From contig JBEIGE010000001.1 of NCBI GenBank assembly GCA_040382055.1, forward strand, positions 1-64,000: DNA of 64,000 nt. Direction: 5' to 3'. How positions within the stretch are numbered: the first letter of the stretch is position 1; the number at the start of each line of letters is the position of its first letter. Source of the DNA: JBEIGE01 sp040382055 (lineage in GTDB: Bacteria; Pseudomonadota; Gammaproteobacteria; Burkholderiales; Burkholderiaceae_C). Under the pieces are notes generated by a model. That model had not been told where the DNA came from. It worked only from the letters and a program-made list of their open reading frames with translations, and ran no database searches. Below are positions 1 to 8,305 of the stretch, one piece after another. The position numbers and the translations under genes were made by a program.

Positions 1-130
1 AGCCACTCAGGTCTAGCTCATGGTCGACCAGGTAGTTCAGTGCGAAGGCGAAGCTGCCAGGGACTATTTGATCTGACAGGACCACCGGCAACAACAGGCT
101 GTTGTGGTCTTGGGGTTTGTAGCGGGCCAT
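1..130 (-). CDS. IS1182-type transposase, N-terminal fragment cut by the window edge
   Basis: Reading leftward from an ATG at 130, 43 codons are open to the window edge. The protein begins MARYKPQDHNSLLLPV and continues with a segment ending FALNYLVDHELDLS. This resembles the N-terminus of IS1182/IS5-like DDE transposases (DUF772 group), in which a short basic start is followed by a 'PGTFEFALNYLIDHELDL'-type segment; I recall this from the family and have not searched it. A GGAG ribosome site lies six bases before the start. The catalytic DDE residues are outside the window, so intactness cannot be judged. The end of the insertion sequence must lie between about 141 and 220, just before the nitroreductase gene. 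Confidence 0.75.
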   Translation of the reverse strand, partial: MARYKPQDHNSLLLPVVLSDQIVPGSFAFALNYLVDHELDLSG

Positions 131-140
131 GGCGCAATCT

Positions 141-164
141 CCTTTGCAGAATACACTGCAAAGG
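141..164. repeat. Perfect 9-bp inverted repeat upstream of the transposase start
   Basis: CCTTTGCAG (141-149) and CTGCAAAGG (156-164) are exact inverted copies separated by six bases. They sit between the transposase start and the nitroreductase gene. The repeat could be an operator or a hairpin in the transposase leader, or a subterminal feature of the insertion sequence. The terminal inverted repeat itself cannot be fixed without the other end of the element. Confidence 0.5.
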
Positions 165-220
165 GCGTGCCAGATACGGGTTTTTTTACAGCCTCAACCC
201 CTAACCCAAGGAACCCTTTC

Positions 221-922
221 ATGACCCAGTCTTCTGCTTCCTCTGCGCTTGCAAAAACCACCTCTCCTGAAAATCGGGCTCTGCCATCAGACGCCTTGTT
301 AGAGCGTCTGCAGTGGCGCTACGCCACCAAAAAAATGCAGCCCGCGAAGGTCGTTCCACAGGATAAGGTAGAGCGAATTCTGGAGGCCGCGCGCCTGGCA
401 CCTTCCTCCAGTGGCTTGCAACCCTACGACATTGTGGTCGTCAGCAGCCCAGCGGTGCGCGAACAAATCAAGCCTATTGCGTGGGGCCAAGAGCAGATTA
501 CAGATTGCTCACACCTGCTGGTATTCGCAGCGTGGGATACCTACACCGCTGAGCGCATCAACCAGATGTTCGACTTGACCAACGCCGAACGCGGCAGCAC
601 CAACGAAGGCTGGGAAGCCTACCGGCAAAAGCTGCTGGCGAGCTACCCGTCACGACCAGCGCAAACCAATTTTGAGCATGCCGCTCGTCAGGCTTATATC
701 GGCCTGGGCGCCGCCCTGATTGCTGCCGCTTTTGAAGCGGTTGACAGCACGCCCATGGAAGGTTTTGACCCTGAGGCACTCGACAAAATTTTGGGCCTGC
801 CTGAACGTGGCCTGCGCAGCGTGGCCATCTTGCCCTTGGGCTATCGCGAGGTCAGCAAAGACTGGTTGGTCAACCTCAAAAAGGTACGCCGTCCACGTTC
901 GCAATTTGTGATTGATCTGTAA
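221..922 (+). CDS. NAD(P)H-dependent nitroreductase family oxidoreductase
   Basis: A 233-residue flavoprotein of the nitroreductase fold, expected to use FMN and NAD(P)H to reduce nitro compounds or quinones in the cytoplasm. Visible family marks are the N-terminal 'LLERLQWRYATKKMQP' segment, 'ILEAARLAPSSSGLQPYDIVVV' (the FMN-phosphate site with Ser-Ser-Gly-Leu-Gln-Pro), and the C-terminal 'ALDKILGLPERGLRSVAILPLGY'. The start at 221 is chosen because AGGAA lies just before it and the conserved N-terminus follows soon after; an upstream in-frame ATG at 104 lies inside the insertion-sequence end. The physiological substrate cannot be read from the sequence. It stands alone between the insertion sequence and ahpC. 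Confidence 0.85.
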   Translation: MTQSSASSALAKTTSPENRALPSDALLERLQWRYATKKMQPAKVVPQDKVERILEAARLAPSSSGLQPYDIVVVSSPAVREQIKPIAWGQEQITDCSHLLVFAAWDTYTAERINQMFDLTNAERGSTNEGWEAYRQKLLASYPSRPAQTNFEHAARQAYIGLGAALIAAAFEAVDSTPMEGFDPEALDKILGLPERGLRSVAILPLGYREVSKDWLVNLKKVRRPRSQFVIDL

Positions 923-1027
923 TTCATCGCCCGCAGAGCCCAAGATGTCCAATGCCAATGGCAGCTTGGGCATGCCAACCGCGTCCTTGTTGGCATTTCT
1001 CGAATTGACGTGTTTTCTACCGTTCAC

Positions 1028-1064
1028 ATAGGTTCTTGCAATCGTTGTTATAGCCGAAAGCAAT
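1028..1064 (+). promoter_or_regulatory. Putative OxyR operator upstream of ahpC
   Basis: Four 4-base blocks are spaced by exactly seven bases: ATAG (1028), CAAT (1039), ATAG (1050), CAAT (1061). The OxyR consensus is ATAG-N7-CTAT-N7-ATAG-N7-CTAT, so both ATAG arms are exact and both CTAT arms carry the same one-base change. The site lies 85-121 bases before the ahpC start, a normal place for an activator. Spacing and repetition are seen directly; binding by OxyR is inferred. Confidence 0.65.
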
Positions 1065-1148
1065 ATAGAAAATAGCTTAAGAAGTATAAAATTCAATTGT
1101 GAAAAACTATTTATCTTCACGCTTTTCACTTAACCTAAAGAAAACATC

Positions 1149-1712
1149 ATGTCCCTTATCAATACGCAAATCCAAGCTTTCAAAAACGAGGCTTTCCACA
1201 ATGGCAAGTTCGTCACCATTACCAACGAGACCCTCAAAGGCAAGTGGAACGTCTTCATTTTTATGCCTGCCGCTTTCACCTTCAACTGCCCGACTGAAGT
1301 CGAAGACGCAGCAGACAACTATGCAGAGTTCCAAAAGGCCGGCGCTGAGGTCTATATCGTTACCACCGACACCCACTTCGCGCATAAGGTGTGGCATGAG
1401 ACATCCCCAGCCGTTGGCAAAGCCAAATTTCCCCTGATTGGAGACCCAACCCATGCGCTGACACGTGCGTTCGACGTGCATATCGATGCTGAGGGTCTGG
1501 CACTTCGCGGCACGTTCATCATTGATCCTTCCGGGACCATCAAGACCATGGAAGTTCACTCCAATGAGATCGCCCGTGACGTGAAAGAAACCGTGCGCAA
1601 GTTGAAAGCGGCACAGTACACCGCCGCTCACCCCGGCCAGGTGTGCCCTGCCAAGTGGAACGAAGGAGCCAAGACCATTGCACCGTCGATCGATCTGGTC
1701 GGCAAGATCTAA
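1149..1712 (+). CDS. ahpC: Alkyl hydroperoxide reductase subunit C (2-Cys peroxiredoxin)
   Basis: A 187-residue typical 2-Cys peroxiredoxin, the same length as Escherichia coli AhpC, that reduces hydrogen peroxide and organic peroxides in the cytoplasm. The peroxidatic cysteine is C47 in 'AAFTFNCPTE' (most AhpC have FVCPTE), and the resolving cysteine is C166 in 'GQVCPAKW'. The catalytic Thr precedes the Cys in the usual pattern. It is reduced by AhpF, encoded next. The two genes are separated by a strong hairpin terminator, which would give more ahpC than ahpF message, as commonly found for this pair. An OxyR-like operator lies upstream. Confidence 0.97.
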   Translation: MSLINTQIQAFKNEAFHNGKFVTITNETLKGKWNVFIFMPAAFTFNCPTEVEDAADNYAEFQKAGAEVYIVTTDTHFAHKVWHETSPAVGKAKFPLIGDPTHALTRAFDVHIDAEGLALRGTFIIDPSGTIKTMEVHSNEIARDVKETVRKLKAAQYTAAHPGQVCPAKWNEGAKTIAPSIDLVGKI

Positions 1713-1750
1713 ACAGGTTCTGCGGCTATTGCTGCGTGCAAACGCAGGAT

Positions 1751-1797
1751 GCCGGACAGCGTCCTGGTGAATGTTTACCAGGCCGTCCGGCTTTTTT
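1751..1797 (+). terminator. Rho-independent terminator or attenuator between ahpC and ahpF
   Basis: GCCGGAC (1751-1757) pairs with GTCCGGC (1785-1791), and CCTGGT (1763-1768) pairs with ACCAGG (1777-1782). The stem is followed at once by six T residues. It lies 39 bases after the ahpC stop and 87 before ahpF. Confidence 0.88.
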
Positions 1798-1883
1798 ATT
1801 CCCAGATCAACCTGTCATCCTTTTTAAATCCATCTTTATTGCTCTAAAAAATTGCCAATAACGATTCTCGTCAAGGAATCACC

Positions 1884-3452
1884 ATGTTAGACGACACCCT
1901 CAAATCCCAACTCGCTGCCTACCTCAAACTCGTCACCTTGCCGATCGAGATCGTGGCCTCTTTGGGTAGTGACAGCAACTCTGAAGAGATGCGTGAGCTG
2001 CTTCAAACCATCGAGGGCTTGCGTGCCGACAAAATCAGTGTGGCCTATGACGGCACTGATTCGCGCAAGCCGTCTTTCTCCCTCAAGCGCGCGGGCTCTG
2101 ACACCAGCCTGCGCTTTGCTGGCTTGCCCTTGGGACATGAGTTCACATCCCTGGTGTTGGCCTTGCTTTGGAGCGGCGGTCACCCACCCAAGGTGGAAGC
2201 GGATGTGATTGAGCAGATCAAAAGCTTGAGTCCTGTCGATGGCAGCGACTTCAACTTTGAGGTCTACATGAGCTTGAGCTGCCACAACTGCCCCGATGTG
2301 GTGCAGGCCCTGAGCCTGATGGCCATCTTCAACCCCAAAGTGAAAACAACGGTCATCGAAGGTGGTGCCTTCCAGAATGAAGTGACCACGCGGGAAATCA
2401 TGGCCGTGCCCAGCATTTATTTGAATGGTGAGTTGTTTGGTAATGGCCGCATGCTGGTGGAAGAAATTGTGGCCAAGCTCGATGCTGGTGCTGCCGTCAA
2501 AGATGCGGCCAAGCTGTCAGCCAAAGAGCCCTTTGACATGTTGATCGTGGGCGGTGGCCCAGCCGGCGCAGCCGCAGCGGTGTATGCAGCGCGCAAAGGT
2601 ATTCGCACCGGCGTGGTGGCCGAGCGCTTTGGCGGTCAGACCAATGACACCATGGCCATTGAAAACTACATCTCTGTACTGGAAACCGATGGCCCCAAAT
2701 TCGCAGCCGCCCTGGAAGCCCAAGTCCGGCAATATGGGGTGGAGATCATGAACCTGCAACAGGCCAGCAAGCTGATTCCCGCTACCCAGGCGGATGGTCT
2801 GGTTGAAATTCAGTTGGCCAACGGGGGTTCACTCAAAGCCAAAACCGTGGTGTTGTCCACCGGCGCACGCTGGCGCAATGTCAATGTGCCCGGCGAAGCC
2901 GAGTACAAAAACAAGGGCGTGGCTTACTGTCCGCACTGCGACGGCCCCTTGTTCAAGGGCAAAAAAACGGCCGTCATTGGCGGAGGCAACTCCGGCATTG
3001 AGGCAGCCATTGACCTGGCCGGAATCGTGGCCCACGTCACCGTGATCGAGTTTGCTGAACAACTCAAGGCAGATGCGGTGCTAGTCAAAAAGCTCTACAG
3101 CATGCCCAATGTCACGGTGCACACCAATGCCCAGACTACCGAAATTACCGGTGCCAACGGAAAAGTAAATGGTCTTCGATACATAGATCGCGCCACGGGA
3201 GCGGATCACCACATCGACGTTGAAGGCGTGTTCGTACAAATCGGCCTGGTGCCCAACACGGAATGGCTCAAGGGCACGGTGGACCTGAGCAAATTTGGCG
3301 AAATCAACATCGACGCCAAAGGCCACACCGATGTTCCCGGCGTGTTTGCTGCAGGCGACTGCACCACGGTCCCCTACAAGCAGATCGTCATTGCCGCTGG
3401 TGCCGGTTCAACGGCGGCGCTCAGTGCGTTTGATCACCTGATCCGGCATTAA
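1884..3452 (+). CDS. ahpF: Alkyl hydroperoxide reductase subunit F (NADH:AhpC disulfide reductase)
   Basis: A 522-residue flavoprotein that passes electrons from NADH through FAD and two CXXC pairs to AhpC. The N-terminal tandem thioredoxin-fold region carries C133-HN-C136. The thioredoxin-reductase-like part has an FAD Rossmann motif 'GGGPAGAAA', the redox pair C349-PH-C352 in 'YCPHCDGP', an NAD-binding 'GGGNSGIEAA', and the C-terminal 'GVFAAGDCT' FAD contact. The length matches the family (about 520). The ATG at 1884 has AAGGA eight bases before it. Readthrough of the preceding terminator or its own promoter would drive it. No truncation is visible. Confidence 0.97.
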   Translation: MLDDTLKSQLAAYLKLVTLPIEIVASLGSDSNSEEMRELLQTIEGLRADKISVAYDGTDSRKPSFSLKRAGSDTSLRFAGLPLGHEFTSLVLALLWSGGHPPKVEADVIEQIKSLSPVDGSDFNFEVYMSLSCHNCPDVVQALSLMAIFNPKVKTTVIEGGAFQNEVTTREIMAVPSIYLNGELFGNGRMLVEEIVAKLDAGAAVKDAAKLSAKEPFDMLIVGGGPAGAAAAVYAARKGIRTGVVAERFGGQTNDTMAIENYISVLETDGPKFAAALEAQVRQYGVEIMNLQQASKLIPATQADGLVEIQLANGGSLKAKTVVLSTGARWRNVNVPGEAEYKNKGVAYCPHCDGPLFKGKKTAVIGGGNSGIEAAIDLAGIVAHVTVIEFAEQLKADAVLVKKLYSMPNVTVHTNAQTTEITGANGKVNGLRYIDRATGADHHIDVEGVFVQIGLVPNTEWLKGTVDLSKFGEINIDAKGHTDVPGVFAAGDCTTVPYKQIVIAAGAGSTAALSAFDHLIRH

Positions 3453-3522
3453 GGACGCCACTGACTTACATCAAGCGGCTCTATGCTATGCGGTCAGACC
3501 GGGTTCACGCCACAGCCGGCAA

Positions 3523-4803
3523 TCAAGAAAGCTGTGGCTTGACCTTAAGACTGCCTGAAGTGACTGCTGTGCTGGCCATCCGGACCCGGTAGTTGTCGTC
3601 CACCACCTGCGACACCATGTCAGCCGTTACAGCGGACAGGGTCCAGCCTAAATGACCGTGGCCGGTGTTGTAGAACACATTGGCCGCTTTACCCCGACCT
3701 ATGCGCGGCATCATATTGGGCATCATGGGGCGCAGACCCGCCCAAGGGACCACCTGGCGGGTGTTGATGCCGGGGAAGCATTGGTTCACCCAATCAACAA
3801 GCGGCCGAATACGGTCGGCGCGTATGTCTTTGTTGTAGCCGTTGAATTCAGCCGTGCCTGCCACACGAAACCGATCGGCCCCCAACCTGCTGGTGACCAG
3901 CTTGGTTTCGTCGTCCAGCAGGCTCACGGTGGGTGCGCACGCCTGGCTTAGCGGATCCAGCAAGTTGACCGTGATGGAGTAGCCCTTGACCGGGTAGATG
4001 TTGACCCTGTCACCCAGCTGGGCAGCAAAACTGCGGCTTTGCACACCGGCGCAGACCACCAACGCGTCAAACTGGTGACTAATCGTGCCCGTGCCTTCAC
4101 GCACCAGCACTTCGGCTGTGCTGCCGTTTGTGCGGAGTGCTTCAACCTCTTGCGCGTAAAGGCAACGTACGCCCAGGCGTTCTGCGGCTTTGGCCATTGC
4201 GGAGGTGAACTTGTGGATGTCTCCGGTGGAGTCGCTCTCGGTAAAGTAGCCGCCGTAGTAATTGCCAGCCAGCGTGGGCTCGATGGCTTTCATTTCTGAA
4301 GGCGTAACGGCACGGCGCGGCAAGCCTCCCTCGGCCAGTAACTTGCTCACTTCGCCCGCATGGTCAAAGCCTTTTTTGTCCCGGTAGATATGCAAGATGC
4401 CCTCTTTTTTGAGATCAAAATCAACGCCTTCTGCCTGAGCCCATGCAAAAAGATGCTCTCTGGCGGCAATGGCCAGTCGCGTGGTTTCAATGGTGTTGCG
4501 CTTGTAGCTCGGAATGTTGCCAACGAACTCTGCGAACCAGCTCAGTTTGTGCCAGCTGGGCTTGGGGTTGACCAGCAGCGGCGCGTCGCCTTTGAGCATC
4601 CACTTCAGGCCTTTGAGGATGGTGGACCAGTGGTTCCACACCTCAGCGTTGGACGCCGACAACTGCCCACCATTGGCAAACGATGTTTCCATCGCCGCGT
4701 AGCGGTTTTTCTCGAACAAGGTCACGGCAAAGCCCCGCTTTGCCAGCGCGTAAGCGGTGGTGACGCCGGTAATGCCGCCGCCAATAACTGCGATTGATTT
4801 CAT
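3523..4803 (-). CDS. dadA: FAD-dependent D-amino acid dehydrogenase (DadA type), under a glycine riboswitch
   Basis: A 426-residue flavoprotein of the DadA/DAO family, close to the usual length of about 430. DadA enzymes oxidise D-amino acids at the inner membrane face and pass electrons to the respiratory chain. Seen here are the N-terminal Rossmann motif GGGITG (residues 8-13) with the acidic 'LFEKN' after it, the family segment 'SFANGGQLSASNAEVW', and the C-terminal FAD contact 'FYNTGHGHLGWTLS'. The gene is preceded on its own strand by a tandem glycine riboswitch, which suggests that glycine or a glycine-related compound is the signal and perhaps the substrate. Family assignment is firm; substrate (D-alanine, glycine or another) is not. 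Confidence 0.88.
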   Translation of the reverse strand: MKSIAVIGGGITGVTTAYALAKRGFAVTLFEKNRYAAMETSFANGGQLSASNAEVWNHWSTILKGLKWMLKGDAPLLVNPKPSWHKLSWFAEFVGNIPSYKRNTIETTRLAIAAREHLFAWAQAEGVDFDLKKEGILHIYRDKKGFDHAGEVSKLLAEGGLPRRAVTPSEMKAIEPTLAGNYYGGYFTESDSTGDIHKFTSAMAKAAERLGVRCLYAQEVEALRTNGSTAEVLVREGTGTISHQFDALVVCAGVQSRSFAAQLGDRVNIYPVKGYSITVNLLDPLSQACAPTVSLLDDETKLVTSRLGADRFRVAGTAEFNGYNKDIRADRIRPLVDWVNQCFPGINTRQVVPWAGLRPMMPNMMPRIGRGKAANVFYNTGHGHLGWTLSAVTADMVSQVVDDNYRVRMASTAVTSGSLKVKPQLS

Positions 4804-4878
4804 GGTTCAGATCTCCAAACAAGTCAGGGGTGTCTCAAGGACAAAAAGCACACTCACGCACCATGCGCGGCGTACGCC

Positions 4879-5074
4879 CCCTCTGTTTGAAACCTGAGAG
4901 ATTCATGGCCCACCTGGTGGGGTCGGGCCACTTGCTCCTGCGGTGTGCCGGGTGACTAAACCCGGCAGCTCTTCAGAGATCTATCGATCAGATCGGTCCT
5001 TTTGCCTGAGAGTTTCCGGGGCGGTTGCTCCTTCGGCGCAAAGTGATGCGGTTGCATCGCTTTGTCTCTCCCGA
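4879..5074 (-). promoter_or_regulatory. Tandem glycine riboswitch upstream of dadA
   Basis: Read on the minus strand, two glycine-aptamer units follow each other. Unit 1 begins GGGAGAG, has GCGCCGAAGGAGCAA and ends ACTCTCAGGCAAAAGGACC. Unit 2 begins CTCTGAAGAG, has ACACCGCAGGAGCAAG and ends ATCTCTCAGGTTTCAAAC followed by CAGAG, which closes stem P1 with the first CTCTG. The conserved order (GGAGAG, CCGAAGGAGCAA, CTCTCAGG) is that of the gcvT glycine riboswitch class. It lies between the stop of the M20 hydrolase and the dadA start, 76 bases before the latter. Confidence 0.93.
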
Positions 5075-5094
5075 ACTGATACATCAAGCCATGA

Positions 5095-6273
5095 CTATGC
5101 CAGAAAACGCGCCGTGAGTTCAACCCAGTAAGCAGCGCCAATAGGAATGTTGCGGTCTTCGAAGTCGTAATTCGGGTTGTGCACCATGCAAGCGCCGTGT
5201 CCTCCGTTTTCGGCATCGCCATTTCCGATGAACAAATAACTACCGGGCACTTCTTCAAGCATGTAAGCGAAATCTTCACTGGCGGTGAGTGGCTCGGTTT
5301 GTAAAACCACGTTGTCGGCACCCACCAGATCCACGGCCACCTCGCGTGCCAGCGCAGTTTCCGCTTTGGTGTTGACCAGCACCGGGTAGCCAGGCAAAAA
5401 CTCGACCCGTGCTGTGACACCGTAGCTTTGCGCCTGCAGCTCGACCAAATCAACAATACGCCGTCTCAGCATGTCACGCACACCGCGGTCCAGCGCCCGA
5501 ACACTGAGCTTGAGCGTCGCCTGCTGCGGGATGACATTGTTGGATACGCCAGACTGAAAAGCACCAACCGTGATCACCGCCATCTGGAGTGGTGGCACAT
5601 TGCGTGACACGATGGTCTGCAACGCCATGACCATGGCCGATCCCGCCACCACCGGGTCCGCACTCAAGTGCGGCATGGCCCCGTGGCCGCCTTTGCCCTC
5701 TATGCTCACCAGAATGTTTTCGCTGGAGGCCATGGTTGCACCCTCGCGCAGCAGCAACTGGCCTGGACGAAAGCCCGGCATGTTGTGCATGGCAAAAATT
5801 GCGTCGCAGGGGAAACGTTCAAACAAACCGTCGTCCATCATCTTGCGAGCGCCCCCCAGGCTTTCTTCGGCAGGCTGAAAAATCAGGTTCAGCGTGCCGT
5901 CAAAGGTGTCGTGTGTTGCCAGATGCTCTGCGGCAGCCAGCAGCATGGCCGTGTGGCCATCGTGGCCGCAGGCGTGCATCAGGCCCGCATGGCAACTGGC
6001 ATGCGGCAGACCCGTGGTTTCCTGTATGGGCAATGCATCCATGTCGGCACGCAAGCCCAGCTTGCGGGCGCTACTGCCCCGCTTGAGTTGCCCCACTACA
6101 CCCGTACCACCCAAACCGCGTGTGACAGAGTAGCCAAAGTGCTCCAATCGCTCGGCAACCAGGTCGCTGGTTCGGAACTCCTGAAAACCGATTTCAGGAT
6201 GGCGGTGGATGTCTCGGCGCAGAGCCGTATAGGTCTCAGCTCTGGCATGCATGGCTGACAAAGTGGCCGACAT
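5095..6273 (-). CDS. M20 family metallo-amidohydrolase (hippurate hydrolase type)
   Basis: A 392-residue zinc-dependent amidohydrolase of the M20D group, whose members cleave N-acyl amino acids such as hippurate (benzoylglycine) or indoleacetyl amino acids. Metal and catalytic motifs are visible: 'HRHPEIGFQE' near the start, 'ADMDALP' (77-82), 'HACGHDGH' with C102 and H104, 'QPAEE' (E136, E137), and 'ASEDFAYMLEEVPG' near the C-terminus. The start at 6273 is chosen because the preceding gene ends at 6278 and conserved sequence begins soon after; a longer frame would run into that gene. The glycine riboswitch immediately downstream fits release of glycine by this enzyme, but the substrate is inferred. 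Confidence 0.88.
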   Translation of the reverse strand: MSATLSAMHARAETYTALRRDIHRHPEIGFQEFRTSDLVAERLEHFGYSVTRGLGGTGVVGQLKRGSSARKLGLRADMDALPIQETTGLPHASCHAGLMHACGHDGHTAMLLAAAEHLATHDTFDGTLNLIFQPAEESLGGARKMMDDGLFERFPCDAIFAMHNMPGFRPGQLLLREGATMASSENILVSIEGKGGHGAMPHLSADPVVAGSAMVMALQTIVSRNVPPLQMAVITVGAFQSGVSNNVIPQQATLKLSVRALDRGVRDMLRRRIVDLVELQAQSYGVTARVEFLPGYPVLVNTKAETALAREVAVDLVGADNVVLQTEPLTASEDFAYMLEEVPGSYLFIGNGDAENGGHGACMVHNPNYDFEDRNIPIGAAYWVELTARFLA

Positions 6274-6277
6274 AGGA

Positions 6278-7267
6278 TTACTGGGGTTCCAACTTGATGG
6301 ACTTGGCAATCGCAGCGCCCTTGGCCGCTTCTTTTTTGTAAAAGGCATCGAGTTGTGCCAGGCTCATGGGCTCGGCCACTGTGCTGCCTGCGGTTTCAAT
6401 GACTTTGCGAATATCCGGATTGCCCAGCGCGGTGTAAGTGGCTTTGTGCAGTATTGCGAGTTGAGCATCCGGTGTCCGGGCGCTGGCTTGGATGCCAATC
6501 CAGATGCTGAACTGATAGTCCTCAAAGCCTTTGGTGGTGCTTGCCAATGGCAATTTGGGCAAGCGCGCCAAGGGTTGGCTGGAGGCAACCGCCAGGGCCT
6601 TGATCTGGCCACCCTCAATCGCGCCCAATACGGGGCCAACCAAGGGGGCAACCGCAAAATCAAGCACACCGCCCATCAAATCCTTGAGGTAGGGTGCCAA
6701 ACCGTTGTAGGGTGCATGCAGACCAGTTGCGCCGGCCGTTTGCAACACTTTTTAGGCCATCAGGTGATAGAGGGAGCCTATACCCGTAGACCCGAAGCTC
6801 AGCGGTTTATCAGCTTTCCTGGCCAATGCTGCAAACTCTTCAAGCGTGTTCACGGGTAAATCTTTGCGCACCACTATGGCTATTGGCGTGTGTCCCACCA
6901 AAGCGACCAAGCGCATATCTTCTGGTTTGTTTTTGGCAGCCGCCACACCCAGTGGCGTATAGATGAGTTCCAAAGGAGAGCCCGCCAGAATGGTGTAACC
7001 ATCGGGCGTTGCATTGGCGGCTTTGAGCACACCCAATGAGCCTCCCACGCCCACTACGTTGTCGACAATGACAGGCTGACCAAACACCTCCGACATGCCT
7101 TTGCCGACAGCACGGCCAAGCACATCCGAGCCCCCACCTGCCGGAAAAGCCACCACCATGCTGACCGGTTTGACCGGGAAAGCTTGTGCTGCGACTGATC
7201 CGGCCAAGGCCAGACTGGCTAATAAAGAGTAAGCACGGCGAAGTGCTTTGTTTGAATCGATCAACAT
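6278..7267 (-). pseudogene. Bug/TctC-type solute-binding protein gene broken by an in-frame stop
   Basis: Two open segments in the same frame, 7267-6755 and 6751-6278, together encode a complete periplasmic tripartite-tricarboxylate-transporter receptor of about 328 residues. The first part has a signal peptide (MLIDSNKALRRAYSLLASLA...AQA), 'PVSMVVAFPAGGGSDVLGRA' and 'GSTGIGSLYHLMA'. The second continues 'KVLQTAGATGLHAPYNG...YLKDLMGG', as in intact homologues. A single TAA (6754-6752) separates them; a glutamate codon GAA is common at this point in the family, so one base change would explain it. No frameshift is seen. It lies four bases before the M20 hydrolase and probably once supplied its substrate. 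A sequencing error is possible. Confidence 0.85.
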
Positions 7268-7399
7268 GTGATGCTCCTGATCAGGTTCGATGGAAGTGAA
7301 TTAAAACGAACAGAAGCCAATCGTAGAAGTGTCTATGGCGTGTGTCCAATGCATTATTTTTGTAGTTATCATTCATTTTCATCATAGGTTTTTTATTCC

Positions 7400-8305
7400 A
7401 TGAACATCAAGCATCTGGAGCATTTGCTGGCACTGGCAGATACCGGCTCATTCAGCCGCGCTGCTGAGAAACTTTTTATTACACAGTCGGCGTTGAGCCG
7501 CAGCATTCAGACTTTTGAAGACGATCTGGGTGGCAAAGTTCTTGATCGAATCGGCAAACGCAATGAACTGACACCGCTGGGCTTGAATGTCGTTGCCAGA
7601 GCCCGCCATATAGTTCGCGACGCCGCAGAGTTGCGAGACAGCGTGAAGCTGATGAAAGCGGGTGGCAAGGGCGCCATCAGTGTAGGCCTGGGCTCAGGCC
7701 CAGCCGCCCTGTTGCTATTGCCGCTGATGTGCTCTGTAGCCAAACAAAAGGGAATGCGGGTGGCGGTGACGCAAGGTCCCGCCGAATTGCAGATATTGCA
7801 GCTGCGCAGCCGTCAGCTCGACGCCATGGTGGTGGATATGCGCAGGGTGATTCCTGCCACAGACCTCAACATTGAGGCACTGGCTGATCTGAGAGCAGGG
7901 TTCATTGCGCGTGCTGGCCATCCACTGGCCAAGAAAAAGAACTTGGGCCTGGCAGACATCTTGCGATATTCAGTGGCGTCCACACCGTTGTCGGATGAAG
8001 TGACCCGGCTGATGGTGAGCCAATATGGTTTGCAGGCCAATCCCGCAGAAATGGTGACCCTGCGCTGTGACGATGTTGCAAGCCTACTGGGTGCGGTAGC
8101 GCAGACCGATGCGATCTTTTTAGGTGTGATTGCTGCTGCCCGCAATGGCTTGGAGGACGGCAGTCTGGTTGAATTGAACCTAAAGCCCAAGCTCTTGGCG
8201 ACCGCGCGCTTTGCGTATGTGACCTTGGCGGGCCGAACCGAAGCCCCTGCGATGGCCTATTTTCGTGAATTCGTCCTTAGCCATCTGAACGACTCAAGCT
8301 TATGA
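7400..8305 (+). CDS. LysR-family transcriptional regulator
   Basis: A 301-residue LysR regulator. The N-terminal winged helix-turn-helix is plain: 'MNIKHLEHLLALADTGSFSRAAEKLFITQSALSRSIQTFEDDLGG', followed by the linker and a periplasmic-binding-like effector domain (residues about 90-295). It is divergent from the solute-binding, M20 hydrolase and dadA genes, with 132 bases between, the usual arrangement for a LysR protein that controls the opposite operon. I infer it regulates that block in response to a substrate-related ligand. LysR length is normal and no defect is visible, so the regulator survives although the transport receptor gene carries a stop. Confidence 0.9.
   Translation: MNIKHLEHLLALADTGSFSRAAEKLFITQSALSRSIQTFEDDLGGKVLDRIGKRNELTPLGLNVVARARHIVRDAAELRDSVKLMKAGGKGAISVGLGSGPAALLLLPLMCSVAKQKGMRVAVTQGPAELQILQLRSRQLDAMVVDMRRVIPATDLNIEALADLRAGFIARAGHPLAKKKNLGLADILRYSVASTPLSDEVTRLMVSQYGLQANPAEMVTLRCDDVASLLGAVAQTDAIFLGVIAAARNGLEDGSLVELNLKPKLLATARFAYVTLAGRTEAPAMAYFREFVLSHLNDSSL

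Noticed and set aside
104..220. Longer start for the nitroreductase gene at 104
   Set aside because: The added 39 residues lie in the end of the insertion sequence and have no family likeness. The start at 221 has a ribosome site.
3511..3538. Short inverted repeat CCACAGC/GCTGTGG at the end of dadA
   Set aside because: Only seven bases long with a 14-base loop and no T-run. Too weak to call a terminator.
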